From positions 558,001-622,000 of the forward strand of contig QXJR01000015.1 in NCBI GenBank assembly GCA_020975725.1: a stretch of 64,000 nt of DNA, in the 5' to 3' direction. The stretch is from Picocystis sp. L7 (lineage: Eukaryota; Chlorophyta; Picocystophyceae; Picocystales; Picocystaceae). The notes beneath the pieces were generated by a model. That model worked only from the letters and a program-made list of their open reading frames with translations, did not search any database and was not told the origin of the DNA. The position numbers and the translations under genes are program-made. Positions 44,093 through 54,380 of this stretch are shown here, in pieces (position 1 is the first letter of the stretch; the number at the start of each line of letters is the position of its first letter).

Positions 44093-47000
44093 ATGCCGCC
44101 CAAACGTCGGAAGAAGGCGGGATCGATGCGAAGGAACCCCTCGAGGATCGCCAAGGTGACCCTCGAAGAGGTGCAGGAGGAAGACGGAAGAGAAGACGGA
44201 ACAGATGCCGTCTGCGCCCTGTGCTGGAGGAAGGAACGTGAACCAGGGGTGGAAGCCTTCGACAACGAAGATCTCTGCTGGTTCTACGATCCGAAAGACA
44301 GTGGAAACGTCATCACCTGCCATGACGAATGCGTGCTCTATGCGTCGGGAATCCAGAAGGACAGGGGAAACGTGGGATACGAACAAATCAGGGATGAAAT
44401 ACGAAGATGTGCAAGGCTCAAGTGCAAAAAGTGTGGAAATGCCAGAGCCAGCGTAGGGTGCATGCATGATACGTGCCACAGGAGCTACCATTACCCCTGC
44501 CTGGTGGAATTGGCCACGGAACAAGTGCCAAGAGCGACCTTGGCCTCCGACATGTGCGCAGGAGCGTGCACCCAACACATGAACCTATTCGAACCCCATC
44601 GTAGGTCCACCTTGGGAGAACTGCTGCAAAAGCCACCCGTCTGGGCCAAGCGAAAAAACGAATGGAAACAACTCGTGGTCTATGGACAGGAATGGATGAC
44701 CATCGATGAACTCACCCAGAAGGCAGAAGAAGAATGGAATGAAAGGAAGGAAGAAGAGGGGAACGGAACGCAGAAACATGGAAGGAACAACGCCTTGACT
44801 TGGGACCTGGAAGAATGGGATCTGGAGGGAGTGGCTGCAGTGGAAAATTGGGCCCAGCACGTAGAAGAGAACTGGGAGGCAAAGCAACAGCAACCTGTAA
44901 GGGCGAGCACTGAGGTTGCCGTGGCAGAGGAGGAGCTTGCCGTGGATGCCCTCAGAGCAGTCCAGCCCGGAGAAGTGTGCAGCTTTTGCCGTCGTTGCGA
45001 CAACGAGACATCTGAGCTCCTGGGTCCAACAGGTGGCAAGCTCATCGCGTTATGGCTTCCTCTGCAACAGAAAAGGGTGGTGCTGCATGAAGCATGTGCT
45101 TGCACCTGCTCGCTCTTTGTGAAGAAAGCCGGGAGCATGCACTGGGTCAACAGTGACATTGGTCAAAGACCAAGGCCCACGGACATAGGAAACGTGCTCA
45201 CTACCACATCGTCATGGAAATGCGGGGTGTGCAAAAAGGGGAATGCAACCATTGCATGCATCGGTGTGAGCTCCAGGAAGTGCAAAAGCTTCTACCACCT
45301 GCCATGCGTGAAGAGACTGGTCAGCAAGAACAAAGCGTATTTAGGGAACGATCTGTCGTGCGCATGCAAGTATCACATGTTTCTCGTGAAAGATGCCAAC
45401 GAGGGGTACCTTTACGTCTCGGACAAAACGAATGGCAGAACTGCGCATGATAAGGAAGACCTTTCCCTTGATGAGGAGAGCGATGAAAATTCCGAGGATG
45501 TTCAAGATGATGAGGTCTGGGATATGATGAATGCAGAGGTCGTTGTCAAGCGGCAGCAATCGATTGTGAATGCGCTCCTCAGTTCAGTTCTGGAAGCTCC
45601 TCTGCCGTCTTTCTCGCCGGTGTTGGAGGACCCCAAGATGGTCCAAATACTCGCGGAAGGGCTATACAAACTTCAAGAGGCGCAGCTAACTGCTGCTTTG
45701 GCAGACACTGAAAACCTCGCTTGTTGGAACGAGAAGCAGACGTGGGACAACGATGTGGACAGGGCCAGAGAGATCCTGGGGTACAGTGACCTCCGCCCCG
45801 GCCAGCGTGCTATCATCAATGCTACCATTGCCGGACAAGATATCTTGGTGATCTGGCCCACAGGAGGGGGGAAAAGCTTGCTCTTCCAACTGCCATGTGC
45901 GATGCAGAGAGCAGGAATCACCCTTCTTCTTGTTCCCTTGAGAGCGCTTGCATCGCAACATGTCTTGTGGCTCAACAAGCACGGAATCAACACCGTCTGG
46001 CTGGATGGTTTCGGAGGTGATGCAGAAGCCCAGGCGAGGGAAAAAGAAGTGCTTGAAGACATTATGAGTCCAGCATCGGGTGTACGATGCTTGGTTGCAA
46101 CCCCAGAGAAGGTTACAAGAAACACAACAGTGAGGGTTGTCCTCAAGCGGCTAGGGAGGACCGGTCGCTTGCGCCGAATCGTCTTCGATGAATGCCACGT
46201 TCTGCTTGATTGGTCCAATTCTTTTAAGCCGGACTATGCAAAGTTGGCCGGCTTGCGAGCAGAGCTAGGCATGCCCCCCGTTTTAGCCCTTACGGCAGCG
46301 CCTGTCTACAAGGACAGAGCACTTTTGTGCAAACTATTGGGTATTGATACATCCTCAGAGATGGATGGCATGGATGGCATGTTGGAACCCTTAGATGGGG
46401 TGGAAGAAGTTGGGATCCTAGATCCAATGCATAAGAAGTTAGGGTTCCCTAAAGGCGCGGGCAACAAAATAGAAAAGCGATGGCACCTGTTTTGCCGCTC
46501 TACTCGCAGAGATAACCTTCGCTTTGAAGTTTGGCCTAAACCAGCGGACAAGCATGCACTGGCTTGGCAGTTGGCAGACTACTTGATACTTCTCCAGAAG
46601 AACCCAGACACAATCTTAGGATCCGAAGACAATGCTGCAAATGTAGGATCACCCGCGTGCAAAGAGGCCAGCAAAACGGATGATGGTTTTTCAGGACTTG
46701 TGTTCGTTTCTACACGCAAGGAGACACATGAAGTAGCGAAGCTATTAGCGGCGAGTGGAATGAGAGGGGTAGCTGCGTATCACGGACGTGACGCTGCCTC
46801 AATGACCGGGGACAAACAGGAAAAGCTAATGAAGTTGTGGCAGTGTGGCAAGCTTCCAGTCCTCGTTACAACCCCTGCATTGGGTCTGGGGGTCGACAAG
46901 CCGAATGTTAGGTTTGTAGTGCACTGGTGTATGCCTGGCAGTCTTAGGGCCCTCCTTCAAGAAGCAGGAAGAGCAGGACGCGATGGGAAGCCTGCCCTTG

Positions 47001-50000
47001 CACTTCTTTTGTACTCTTTTAGTGACACCCAGGTGCATGAAGCACTGATCTTGAATGAGTTGCAAAAGGCAGCGGCTGCTGCAGTACCCTATATCACTTC
47101 CAGCGGGAATAACGAGAAGCAATCTTTGCCTTGCTACAGACCTTCCGTATCCGAAGAGTACAGCAATCGTCGCAGCGAGATGCTGAAAGTGGTAGCATAT
47201 GCTGAAAACATGACAAAGTGTCGAAAGAGGGTTCTCGAGAACGGTTTGAAGGATGGGCTGGCTCCAAGCCAGAAGTGTGTGGTCGGTTGCGACGTCTGTA
47301 CACCGAGGGACGAGAACAACATGGTCACGACTAAAAATGTGACGGCAGCAGCCATGGCAATCATAAAACTTCTCGCTCACACGGGACCACTCTCTCGCAG
47401 TCTTTTAATATCTGTTCTGAATGGAAGGCGTGCGTCAGAGGTTAGGGCACTGATTCCAGAGCAAGACCAGCACCTTCTTGGGTCCATGTCAAAGCAAGCA
47501 GGCATTAGCGATTTTGTACTAGAAAGATTATTTGTACGGCTCCTACTAGATGGTGTGCTGGTGTCTACCTTTCAACCAAACCCTTCTGAAATGGGGTCTG
47601 GAAGCACCAAATTTGCACTAGACGTGAAGCTTGCACGAGAATTCATGTCCAGATATGGTACAGGGTCGAAGAAGTACGAAATATCTTACTGGAACCCCTA
47701 TGAGACTGACGATAGCGATGACATTTGTGCTGTCTGTGGAGATTTTGGTGAACTCCTGTGCTGTGACGGAGCGGATTGTACAAAAGCATATCATTTGAAA
47801 TGTTTGCAGCCAACAGAAAGGCCTGGAGATGGATTGGAAGAAGAAGATACAATGTGGCTCTGCCCTGTGTGTTCACGCAAAGGAGTCGTGCAAACAAAAA
47901 CTGGAAAGGACACTCCAATGATTGGCATATCTCCGAGCATGCTCATGCTGGAAAAAAGCATTACATTTGGCTGCATTGGAAGATGGAGTCGTAAAGAAAC
48001 CAAGAAAGCGATTAGGACAATGCCTCAATATCGATCTTACTTAAGGAACATCAAGGATGGTACTTCTTCCTGGCAGTGGAACACGGACGGATGGTACAGG
48101 GCCATGGTTGGTTGCGGGATAGAGGTCCTGGACTCTTGGATTGCAGTCGATGAACATTTTCCAAGTCCAGTCACAAGGAATGGATCAAGCACGAGACTCA
48201 GACGCAACCGCACAGGAGCGGAACAAGGCCTTGATGATATGGAAGTCAATGGGAAGGAGACCGCTGCTCGGCGATGGTTCCTCTGCTGGTGGAATATGTC
48301 TAGTAGGAGCAGGGACGTTGATTACCTGTTTTTTGATGCAAAGCTTCATCGGATGTACAAAGCCAGAGAGGTCGCCAAACTTTTGGAAAGAGAGGCCGAT
48401 GGCGCAGCTGGAGCCTTGTCCGTCCGTAGATCGTCGACTGGCATGCAGAGGGGGGCGCTGTCTGCGAAGACTTTGTTCCACGCAACCATGCAAGCCGTCA
48501 AACACAGACCCGGCATAAGGGAGGTTTTGCAGGCAGACCTAGACATAAGGTCGCAGCTGCAAGAGGTGGATAAGACAAAACACGTGGCGTGTACAGACGA
48601 GGCTGATTTAGTACAGGAGAACCTGGGAAAGTTTGAGCAAGAAAGAGCTGAGAACATTCAACGCAACCAAGGCTATTTGAACCAGCTTATGAATGTCGCA
48701 CTGGATGTCGATCTGGAAAGTCCGAATCCAGAACCCACTCAACATTGCACCCGAGCAATTTCTTTTGATTCCGAAGGAGCGTACGAGGGGAGTGATGATC
48801 AACTTTTGGACCCCGTGCATGGCAAGAGGGTGGAAGACCCTATAGTCGAGCCACACTCTGTTGAATCAGAGCATAGGGAGCGTGGGAATTTAGCACTTCA
48901 GCGACGAATGAACCCGGATTCTACGGTTGATCCCGTTCAGCAAAACGGGTCCTCACATCCGCCTCTTGAAACGCACCGTAGGAATAAGCACCTTGTGGCA
49001 AATGGGAAGAAGATGCAGGGTCAGATAACGTTTAACGGCAATCTGCCAGCGCTGGCTGATGCCAAGATGCCCTTTGATAAGGCCTTAGAGAAAGGTTCTA
49101 ATGATGGAGGTTCTATGACAGACAACGATCTGAATAATGCAGCCAATGGGGAGGGTGCAGGAAAGACGAAGAGAAAGGCTACGGGCGTTCACTCAGAGCT
49201 ACCTACTAGGGGTTTTCTTGCAAAGCGACAGCGCAGTGAGCTCCCGTTGCAGACTGTGCATTCTGTTGAGGATAGAGCTGTCGCTTTGCAACACGATTCT
49301 CCTGTTGCTGTGGGTACATTTGCGATTGACTCAAAGCAGGAATTGCGAGATCTGGCCTTAGCCGAAGCTGTAGGCTTATTTCTCCCTGCGCAAACTATGC
49401 CTGAACGATTGCTAAGGCACCTACATCTACTTTCATTCAGACAACGATTTCTTCTAGAAGAAATCTGCAGCAAGGCAGGTTGGGAGGCTATCGATGGTAA
49501 CTTCGTTGAGGAATGGGTGAGTCTTGCGAGAGCTCATCACCTGATGGAAGATATTGAAGAGACAGCTTTAAGAAGTGGCAAACTTGACATGGGCGACCAG
49601 ATCGCTGTTCTACCAAAGCTTCAAACAAGCACGCATGAGGCCAATGACAAGAGAAGGCTCGGAATGCTCCTTTTGCGGCGTTTTTTGGAGGAGGCTGTAG
49701 CAAAACACAGTGCTATTGGGAAGGCTGAACTGCGTGTGCTGCTCACTTCTGTTATAGACACACTGAAGGAGAGTAACTCAAAGACTTGGCAGAATAAGCG
49801 ATTTGCAGATTTAGATGAGGCCAGGTTTGATGCCATGCTGGAAGGTGAAGATGCATGTAGACTCCTTCCTGCAGATGATGACGATAGCCCAGAGGACGGT
49901 GTTTCAGCCCAAAAGCTCGCGCCTTGTACTCCTGAAGCGTCCCGGGAAATGTACAGCGCCGTTTTCCGTGCAGGAAAGCTACTTCTGGTGCCCATCTTAT

Positions 50001-52432
50001 CCCGAACAAAAGGTTGCCGTGCCTTTCGAAAGTTTGGATGCAGTCGTTTTCTATTCTTAAAGCTACCAACAAATCGCCCAAAGCAAGTGGAATCGCTCTT
50101 GCAAACGCCACTGAGGATAGCAGGGCGCAAATTTGAGTTTGTCTTCTCCAAGCCACTTGACGAGACGGCTGTCTACTTTGCCACGGAAGGGCATGGCATA
50201 GCACCGGAGGCAAAGTTTAGCGTGGAAAGTTTCCGCAAGTGGGCAGTACCTTTGCCGACAATCAAATCGGCAAGTCTGGCCTTTGGAAAGTATGCTTCTA
50301 GGTTTGAATTAAGTTTCTCCGAAAGCGACCCAGCAGTCATAGTACATCCACAGGAAGTAATCTTCATAGAGGATGATGATACGCAAGAAGTCAAGGACGC
50401 GAGGGTTGAAGCTAGGACTGATGGTTGCGGTCTCATGCGTGATGACCTAGCTGATGAAGTTGCTGCCTCCTTGAACATTGGCACAGCTCCAGCAGCAGTA
50501 CAAGCACGATGGGGTGGATCAAAAGGTGTTTGGCTGGTTGTTCCTGCCAATGAATGGAGCTACGGGGAAGGCAAAAGATTTGCCGTGCGAGCAAGCCAAG
50601 TGAAGTTCACCGTAACCGAACCTGAAAGCTTCCACATCACTCTGGATGTTCTGATGACCATCGGTGCTCGTGGGAGCCGCCGTGCTCATGCACCGCCCCC
50701 AGGTAGATTGACGAAGCAAGTGATCCCTCTATTGGTGCACAGAGGTGTCTCTCTCCAGACGCTATTGAGTTTACAATCAGATGCACTCGAGGATATAGAG
50801 TCTCGTCTCTTGGGCTCGCGAGCTGCTGTAGCCGAAGAGCTCCGCCATGCAGATGGTGCATTGGCGAACGAAGCATTATCCATGGTTTTGGCAGGGTTTG
50901 ATCCAGTTAACTCACCACATCTGAGGAAAATGCTACTCCGATTGATTGAGAAGAGGAAAGCCGCAATAAGGGAACATCGGATACCTCTCACACTAGCGCA
51001 GACTACGCTAATAGTTCCAGATCCTTACAGGGTGCTTGGACCCGGAGAAGTTTACTTGAACTCTACCCAACGTTTACAGAGGCGGTCCACGTTGGTTCAC
51101 GAGGAACAAACCCACTCTTTGGTGTACAACGGCAACGCCTTTGGCCCGATTGATGGCAACGTGGTCCTGTTTCGCTCCCCCACCCATCTGCCCGAGGATG
51201 TTGTGGCTGCAAGGGCTGTTCGCTGTCCAGCCCTCCGCGCATACGAGGATGTGTTGGTTGTAAACGTAGTGGACGAAGTCTCCATTGCGCAGCGTTTGAG
51301 TGGTGGGGACTATGATGGTGATCATGCAGTGGTCATTTGGGATCCCAGGATTGCAGAACCTGTCCATGACAGCAGCAAGCTAAGAGGTCTTCCAGTTTTA
51401 GTTTCGGAAGAGGAGATGCTAAAAGTTGCTTCTTCTGGTCGAGACAGGACATTGTGCGATGGGGAAGGGGGAGACGACGATTTTGTTTTGGACAGTACAA
51501 CAAGAAAGGAGCTAGTCTTGAGGGACTCGCGTCCGTCGCAACCGAGCGTGGCAGAGGTGGGAGGGATACATGCAGCCTGCACTTTGCATTGCATCAAGCA
51601 CCTTTGGACAAGGCAAAATGTCGGCGAGGTTGATATCCTCCACCGCATTGCTGCAGATCGTTTCGGCCCTTCCAGTTTGGTCGCACGTAGACTGGCACTG
51701 AAAGCACGCATGGCCTTGGATGCAGCCAAGCATGGGGGAGATGCAAAAGCTCCGACAGACCTTCGTTCCGTGCTCTTTCAGGGTGCTCGGCCCCACTTTT
51801 TGTGGAAGCGCTCTTTTCATGGAAGTGACAAAGCATCCAAGAAGCCAGCTAACGTCTATCATTCTCAAAGCGCCCTTGGCCAGATGTTTGATCGGCTCCA
51901 GCAGGATACCCAGAAGACGCGGTTGGTTTCTTGGATGCAAGAAACGGAGCCTGGATCAAGCGCTGGCACGGCTAACATGGGCAAGGACGGTCTGGAGCAA
52001 GATTTGTTGGTTCCTGGTCACGAGTCTTTCCTTCCTTTGGCACGTCGCTTGAAAGCTTCCTTCTACAGCACCTACAAATGCTTGTTGAAGGACATCCCTG
52101 CAGGCGAGTATGGTCTGCAGAAGCACCAACGCCTACGTTCGGAGGCATGGTGCGAGGCTCGCGATGCGTCTCGAGAGGAGTTCCACCGTTGTGTCCACAG
52201 TTTGCAGGAGGGGCTTCAGCTGGCCTCGGCATGCTATCGTGTTGGTGTGGTTCCAGCCTCTCCACCTTCCACGCGTTCCCGTGGGAGCGACGAGGAGGGG
52301 TTTGGAACGGACGGGGCCGAGCATTTGTTTCACTGGGCGGTGGCGGGCGAGTTTTTGCAGCGCATCAAGGCGGACGCGGTGGCGTTTCGCGAGAAGGGCA
52401 CCATATCCCATTCGGTCACCCGTTTGCGTTGA
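44093..52432 (+). CDS. ePHD-RecQ helicase-PHD-RNA-dependent RNA polymerase fusion
   Basis: One uninterrupted frame, 2,779 residues, from the ATG at 44093. Order: basic N-terminus; extended PHD 1 (about 41-165: CALC, CHDEC, CKKCG, HRSYHYPC); extended PHD 2 (about 296-427: CSFCRRC, CGVCKKG, KSFYHLPC); RecQ helicase (about 548-1000) with WPTGGGKS (588-595), DECH (699-702), LALTAAP, TTPALGLGVDKPNVRF and QEAGRAGRDG; RecQ zinc region (CRKRVL ... CVVGCDVC, about 1042-1069) and a winged helix to about 1170; a classical PHD finger (about 1212-1265: CAVCGDFGELLCC ... WLCPVC); a weak MBD-like stretch; a polar linker; and a cellular RdRP (about 1970-2560) with TDGCGLMRDDLA, RWGGSKGVWLV, GPGEV and the catalytic GGDYDGD (Asp 2406, 2408, 2410). 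DYDGD is the QDE-1-type spelling. All core helicase and polymerase motifs look intact. It should act in the nucleus, making dsRNA for RNA silencing at marked chromatin; that role is inferred. Confidence 0.93.
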   Translation: MPPKRRKKAGSMRRNPSRIAKVTLEEVQEEDGREDGTDAVCALCWRKEREPGVEAFDNEDLCWFYDPKDSGNVITCHDECVLYASGIQKDRGNVGYEQIRDEIRRCARLKCKKCGNARASVGCMHDTCHRSYHYPCLVELATEQVPRATLASDMCAGACTQHMNLFEPHRRSTLGELLQKPPVWAKRKNEWKQLVVYGQEWMTIDELTQKAEEEWNERKEEEGNGTQKHGRNNALTWDLEEWDLEGVAAVENWAQHVEENWEAKQQQPVRASTEVAVAEEELAVDALRAVQPGEVCSFCRRCDNETSELLGPTGGKLIALWLPLQQKRVVLHEACACTCSLFVKKAGSMHWVNSDIGQRPRPTDIGNVLTTTSSWKCGVCKKGNATIACIGVSSRKCKSFYHLPCVKRLVSKNKAYLGNDLSCACKYHMFLVKDANEGYLYVSDKTNGRTAHDKEDLSLDEESDENSEDVQDDEVWDMMNAEVVVKRQQSIVNALLSSVLEAPLPSFSPVLEDPKMVQILAEGLYKLQEAQLTAALADTENLACWNEKQTWDNDVDRAREILGYSDLRPGQRAIINATIAGQDILVIWPTGGGKSLLFQLPCAMQRAGITLLLVPLRALASQHVLWLNKHGINTVWLDGFGGDAEAQAREKEVLEDIMSPASGVRCLVATPEKVTRNTTVRVVLKRLGRTGRLRRIVFDECHVLLDWSNSFKPDYAKLAGLRAELGMPPVLALTAAPVYKDRALLCKLLGIDTSSEMDGMDGMLEPLDGVEEVGILDPMHKKLGFPKGAGNKIEKRWHLFCRSTRRDNLRFEVWPKPADKHALAWQLADYLILLQKNPDTILGSEDNAANVGSPACKEASKTDDGFSGLVFVSTRKETHEVAKLLAASGMRGVAAYHGRDAASMTGDKQEKLMKLWQCGKLPVLVTTPALGLGVDKPNVRFVVHWCMPGSLRALLQEAGRAGRDGKPALALLLYSFSDTQVHEALILNELQKAAAAAVPYITSSGNNEKQSLPCYRPSVSEEYSNRRSEMLKVVAYAENMTKCRKRVLENGLKDGLAPSQKCVVGCDVCTPRDENNMVTTKNVTAAAMAIIKLLAHTGPLSRSLLISVLNGRRASEVRALIPEQDQHLLGSMSKQAGISDFVLERLFVRLLLDGVLVSTFQPNPSEMGSGSTKFALDVKLAREFMSRYGTGSKKYEISYWNPYETDDSDDICAVCGDFGELLCCDGADCTKAYHLKCLQPTERPGDGLEEEDTMWLCPVCSRKGVVQTKTGKDTPMIGISPSMLMLEKSITFGCIGRWSRKETKKAIRTMPQYRSYLRNIKDGTSSWQWNTDGWYRAMVGCGIEVLDSWIAVDEHFPSPVTRNGSSTRLRRNRTGAEQGLDDMEVNGKETAARRWFLCWWNMSSRSRDVDYLFFDAKLHRMYKAREVAKLLEREADGAAGALSVRRSSTGMQRGALSAKTLFHATMQAVKHRPGIREVLQADLDIRSQLQEVDKTKHVACTDEADLVQENLGKFEQERAENIQRNQGYLNQLMNVALDVDLESPNPEPTQHCTRAISFDSEGAYEGSDDQLLDPVHGKRVEDPIVEPHSVESEHRERGNLALQRRMNPDSTVDPVQQNGSSHPPLETHRRNKHLVANGKKMQGQITFNGNLPALADAKMPFDKALEKGSNDGGSMTDNDLNNAANGEGAGKTKRKATGVHSELPTRGFLAKRQRSELPLQTVHSVEDRAVALQHDSPVAVGTFAIDSKQELRDLALAEAVGLFLPAQTMPERLLRHLHLLSFRQRFLLEEICSKAGWEAIDGNFVEEWVSLARAHHLMEDIEETALRSGKLDMGDQIAVLPKLQTSTHEANDKRRLGMLLLRRFLEEAVAKHSAIGKAELRVLLTSVIDTLKESNSKTWQNKRFADLDEARFDAMLEGEDACRLLPADDDDSPEDGVSAQKLAPCTPEASREMYSAVFRAGKLLLVPILSRTKGCRAFRKFGCSRFLFLKLPTNRPKQVESLLQTPLRIAGRKFEFVFSKPLDETAVYFATEGHGIAPEAKFSVESFRKWAVPLPTIKSASLAFGKYASRFELSFSESDPAVIVHPQEVIFIEDDDTQEVKDARVEARTDGCGLMRDDLADEVAASLNIGTAPAAVQARWGGSKGVWLVVPANEWSYGEGKRFAVRASQVKFTVTEPESFHITLDVLMTIGARGSRRAHAPPPGRLTKQVIPLLVHRGVSLQTLLSLQSDALEDIESRLLGSRAAVAEELRHADGALANEALSMVLAGFDPVNSPHLRKMLLRLIEKRKAAIREHRIPLTLAQTTLIVPDPYRVLGPGEVYLNSTQRLQRRSTLVHEEQTHSLVYNGNAFGPIDGNVVLFRSPTHLPEDVVAARAVRCPALRAYEDVLVVNVVDEVSIAQRLSGGDYDGDHAVVIWDPRIAEPVHDSSKLRGLPVLVSEEEMLKVASSGRDRTLCDGEGGDDDFVLDSTTRKELVLRDSRPSQPSVAEVGGIHAACTLHCIKHLWTRQNVGEVDILHRIAADRFGPSSLVARRLALKARMALDAAKHGGDAKAPTDLRSVLFQGARPHFLWKRSFHGSDKASKKPANVYHSQSALGQMFDRLQQDTQKTRLVSWMQETEPGSSAGTANMGKDGLEQDLLVPGHESFLPLARRLKASFYSTYKCLLKDIPAGEYGLQKHQRLRSEAWCEARDASREEFHRCVHSLQEGLQLASACYRVGVVPASPPSTRSRGSDEEGFGTDGAEHLFHWAVAGEFLQRIKADAVAFREKGTISHSVTRLR

Positions 52433-52673
52433 CGGGTCTGCTGCCCATTCGTTTGACACATCCACTTGTCCATCGCTCGTGGTCCTTTCTTCACCTTCAC
52501 TCCCCCACCTCGCTTGATATCGTGACGTGAACCGACCCTCCCCGGACCCTCCCCCTTCCCACTCCGACAAGGGGGGTCCATTTCCCTCGATCGATGGCGG
52601 GGAGATGGACCCCCCACCTGGGCCTGGGCTTGGGTCCCACTGGGATCCACTTGGACGTGGTTTCCAAGTTGCG

Positions 52674-54380
52674 ATGGCGACGTCCATTCCGAAGCACTTG
52701 GACGCACGAGGTTCCACCTTCCTGCGCGGCGGGATCTCCAGGGACAAGAAAGGGAACGGAAGGACGTCCTCGAAGACGAATGGCGCGCGATGCAGGAAGA
52801 AGAACCCCATCACGAGGGCCTGTGGGATCGTCGGTGTGTACACCAGAGGCGGCGCAGCTGCACCGGAGCTGTACGAAGCCTTGCTCATGCTGCAGCACCG
52901 TGGACAAGATTCGGCGGGCATGGTGACGCAGGGAGACGGCAGATTCCACGAGGCCAAGGCCAACGGCCTGGTCAAGGACGTGTTCGTGCGCGACACCATG
53001 GAACAGATGCAAGGGAACGTGGGCATCGCACACGTGAGGTATCCCACCGCAGGGACCAGCTCAGCTGCAGAAGCCCAACCGTTCTTCGTCAACTCGCCCC
53101 TCGGAATCTTCCTCATCCACAACGGGAACCTCACCAACACCGACGAGCTGCGACAAGGACTGCAAGGACCCGATTCCTTCTTCAACCGACACCTCAGGAC
53201 CACCTCGGACAGCGAAGTGCTGCTCAACGTGCTGGCCGACGAAATCCATCGGGCCAACGCCATATGCAGGATCTCCGACTCCTGCCAAGTGCTGGGAAAT
53301 GAACTCAACCTCGTGTTCGACGGAATACAAGCCACCATGAACAAAGCCAAAGGTGCATACTCTGCTATATGCATGGTGCAAGGCGTGGGACTGGTCGCCT
53401 TCCGAGATAGGCACGGCATACGTCCCCTCGTGCTGGGAAAGAGGGAATCCAAAGACGGGATGGAGTACGCAGTGGCCAGCGAGGACTGCGCGTTCGGACC
53501 CCTGGGCTACAGCAGGGTCCGTGACATCCAACCGGGAGAGGCGATCATCATCACACCGCAAGGAGAGCTCCAGTCCAGGCAGCTTGTGGAGGGCAAACTG
53601 AGCCCCTGCCTCTTTGAGTACATCTACCTGTCCAGGCCAGATACTGTCATCAACGACATAAGTGTCTATGCCATGCAGCTCAACCTGGGGAGGAGGCTCG
53701 CTCGACGCATCAAAGAGAAAATCGATGCCAAAGAGTGGGAAGTGGATATCGTCGTACCTGTCCCAGACGGGTCGCGTCCAGCGGCAATCGAGGTCCATTC
53801 CCAGCTGGGGCTGCCATACCGCGAAGGGCTGGTGAAGAACCGCTACGTGGGCCGCACCTTCATCATGCCCAACCAAAAGATGAGGGAGCTGTCCGTCCGA
53901 CGCAAGTTGAACGCCATGTCCGGTGTGTTTATGGGAAAGAATGTGCTGCTGATTGACGATTCCATTGTCAGAGGAACCACCATGCAGCAGATTGTGGACA
54001 TGTGCCGGGCAGCGGGTGCGAATAAGGTCTACTTGGCCAGTGCAGCCCCGGCGGTCAGGTTTCCGAACGTGTACGGGGTGGACATGCCATCGCGGAAAGA
54101 GCTGATTGCAGGCAACCTCTCGGAGGAAGAGGTCTGTGATGCGTTGGGAGCAGACGGTTTGCTCTATCAGACCGTGGAAGACCTGATCGCTGCAGGGCAA
54201 GATGAAAACCCAAGCATCCAGGAGTTCGATGCTTCCTGCTTCAATGGGTGCTACGTGACGGGGGATGTGACCCCAGAGTACCTCCAGGAACTAGAAGGAG
54301 GGGACCGCGGGTCCAGTCGATCAGGATTTGGGAAGAGGATTCAAAATCTTGTGGCTGCGGCCAGTGCAGACGAAGACTAG
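52674..54380 (+). CDS. Amidophosphoribosyltransferase (PurF)
   Basis: 568 residues from the ATG at 52674. A basic extension of about 48 residues may target the plastid or be a propeptide. Cys50 in ACGIVGVYT is the glutaminase nucleophile. The class II glutamine amidotransferase domain has LQHRGQDSAGM, HVRYPTAG and HNGNLTN; the phosphoribosyltransferase domain has VPVPDGSRPAAIE, RYVGRTFIMP and the PRPP loop VLLIDDSIVRGTT. It makes 5-phosphoribosylamine from PRPP and glutamine, the first step of purine synthesis. The motif GRTFIMP near RRKLNAM is of the E. coli type, while CFNGCYVTGD at the C-terminus resembles plant and animal enzymes. It starts 241 bp after the RecQ-RdRP stop codon on the same strand. 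Confidence 0.95.
   Translation: MATSIPKHLDARGSTFLRGGISRDKKGNGRTSSKTNGARCRKKNPITRACGIVGVYTRGGAAAPELYEALLMLQHRGQDSAGMVTQGDGRFHEAKANGLVKDVFVRDTMEQMQGNVGIAHVRYPTAGTSSAAEAQPFFVNSPLGIFLIHNGNLTNTDELRQGLQGPDSFFNRHLRTTSDSEVLLNVLADEIHRANAICRISDSCQVLGNELNLVFDGIQATMNKAKGAYSAICMVQGVGLVAFRDRHGIRPLVLGKRESKDGMEYAVASEDCAFGPLGYSRVRDIQPGEAIIITPQGELQSRQLVEGKLSPCLFEYIYLSRPDTVINDISVYAMQLNLGRRLARRIKEKIDAKEWEVDIVVPVPDGSRPAAIEVHSQLGLPYREGLVKNRYVGRTFIMPNQKMRELSVRRKLNAMSGVFMGKNVLLIDDSIVRGTTMQQIVDMCRAAGANKVYLASAAPAVRFPNVYGVDMPSRKELIAGNLSEEEVCDALGADGLLYQTVEDLIAAGQDENPSIQEFDASCFNGCYVTGDVTPEYLQELEGGDRGSSRSGFGKRIQNLVAAASADED

Noticed and set aside
52078-52530. Extra gene between the RecQ-RdRP fusion and PurF
   Set aside because: The frames overlap the C-terminus of the fusion and lack any motif.
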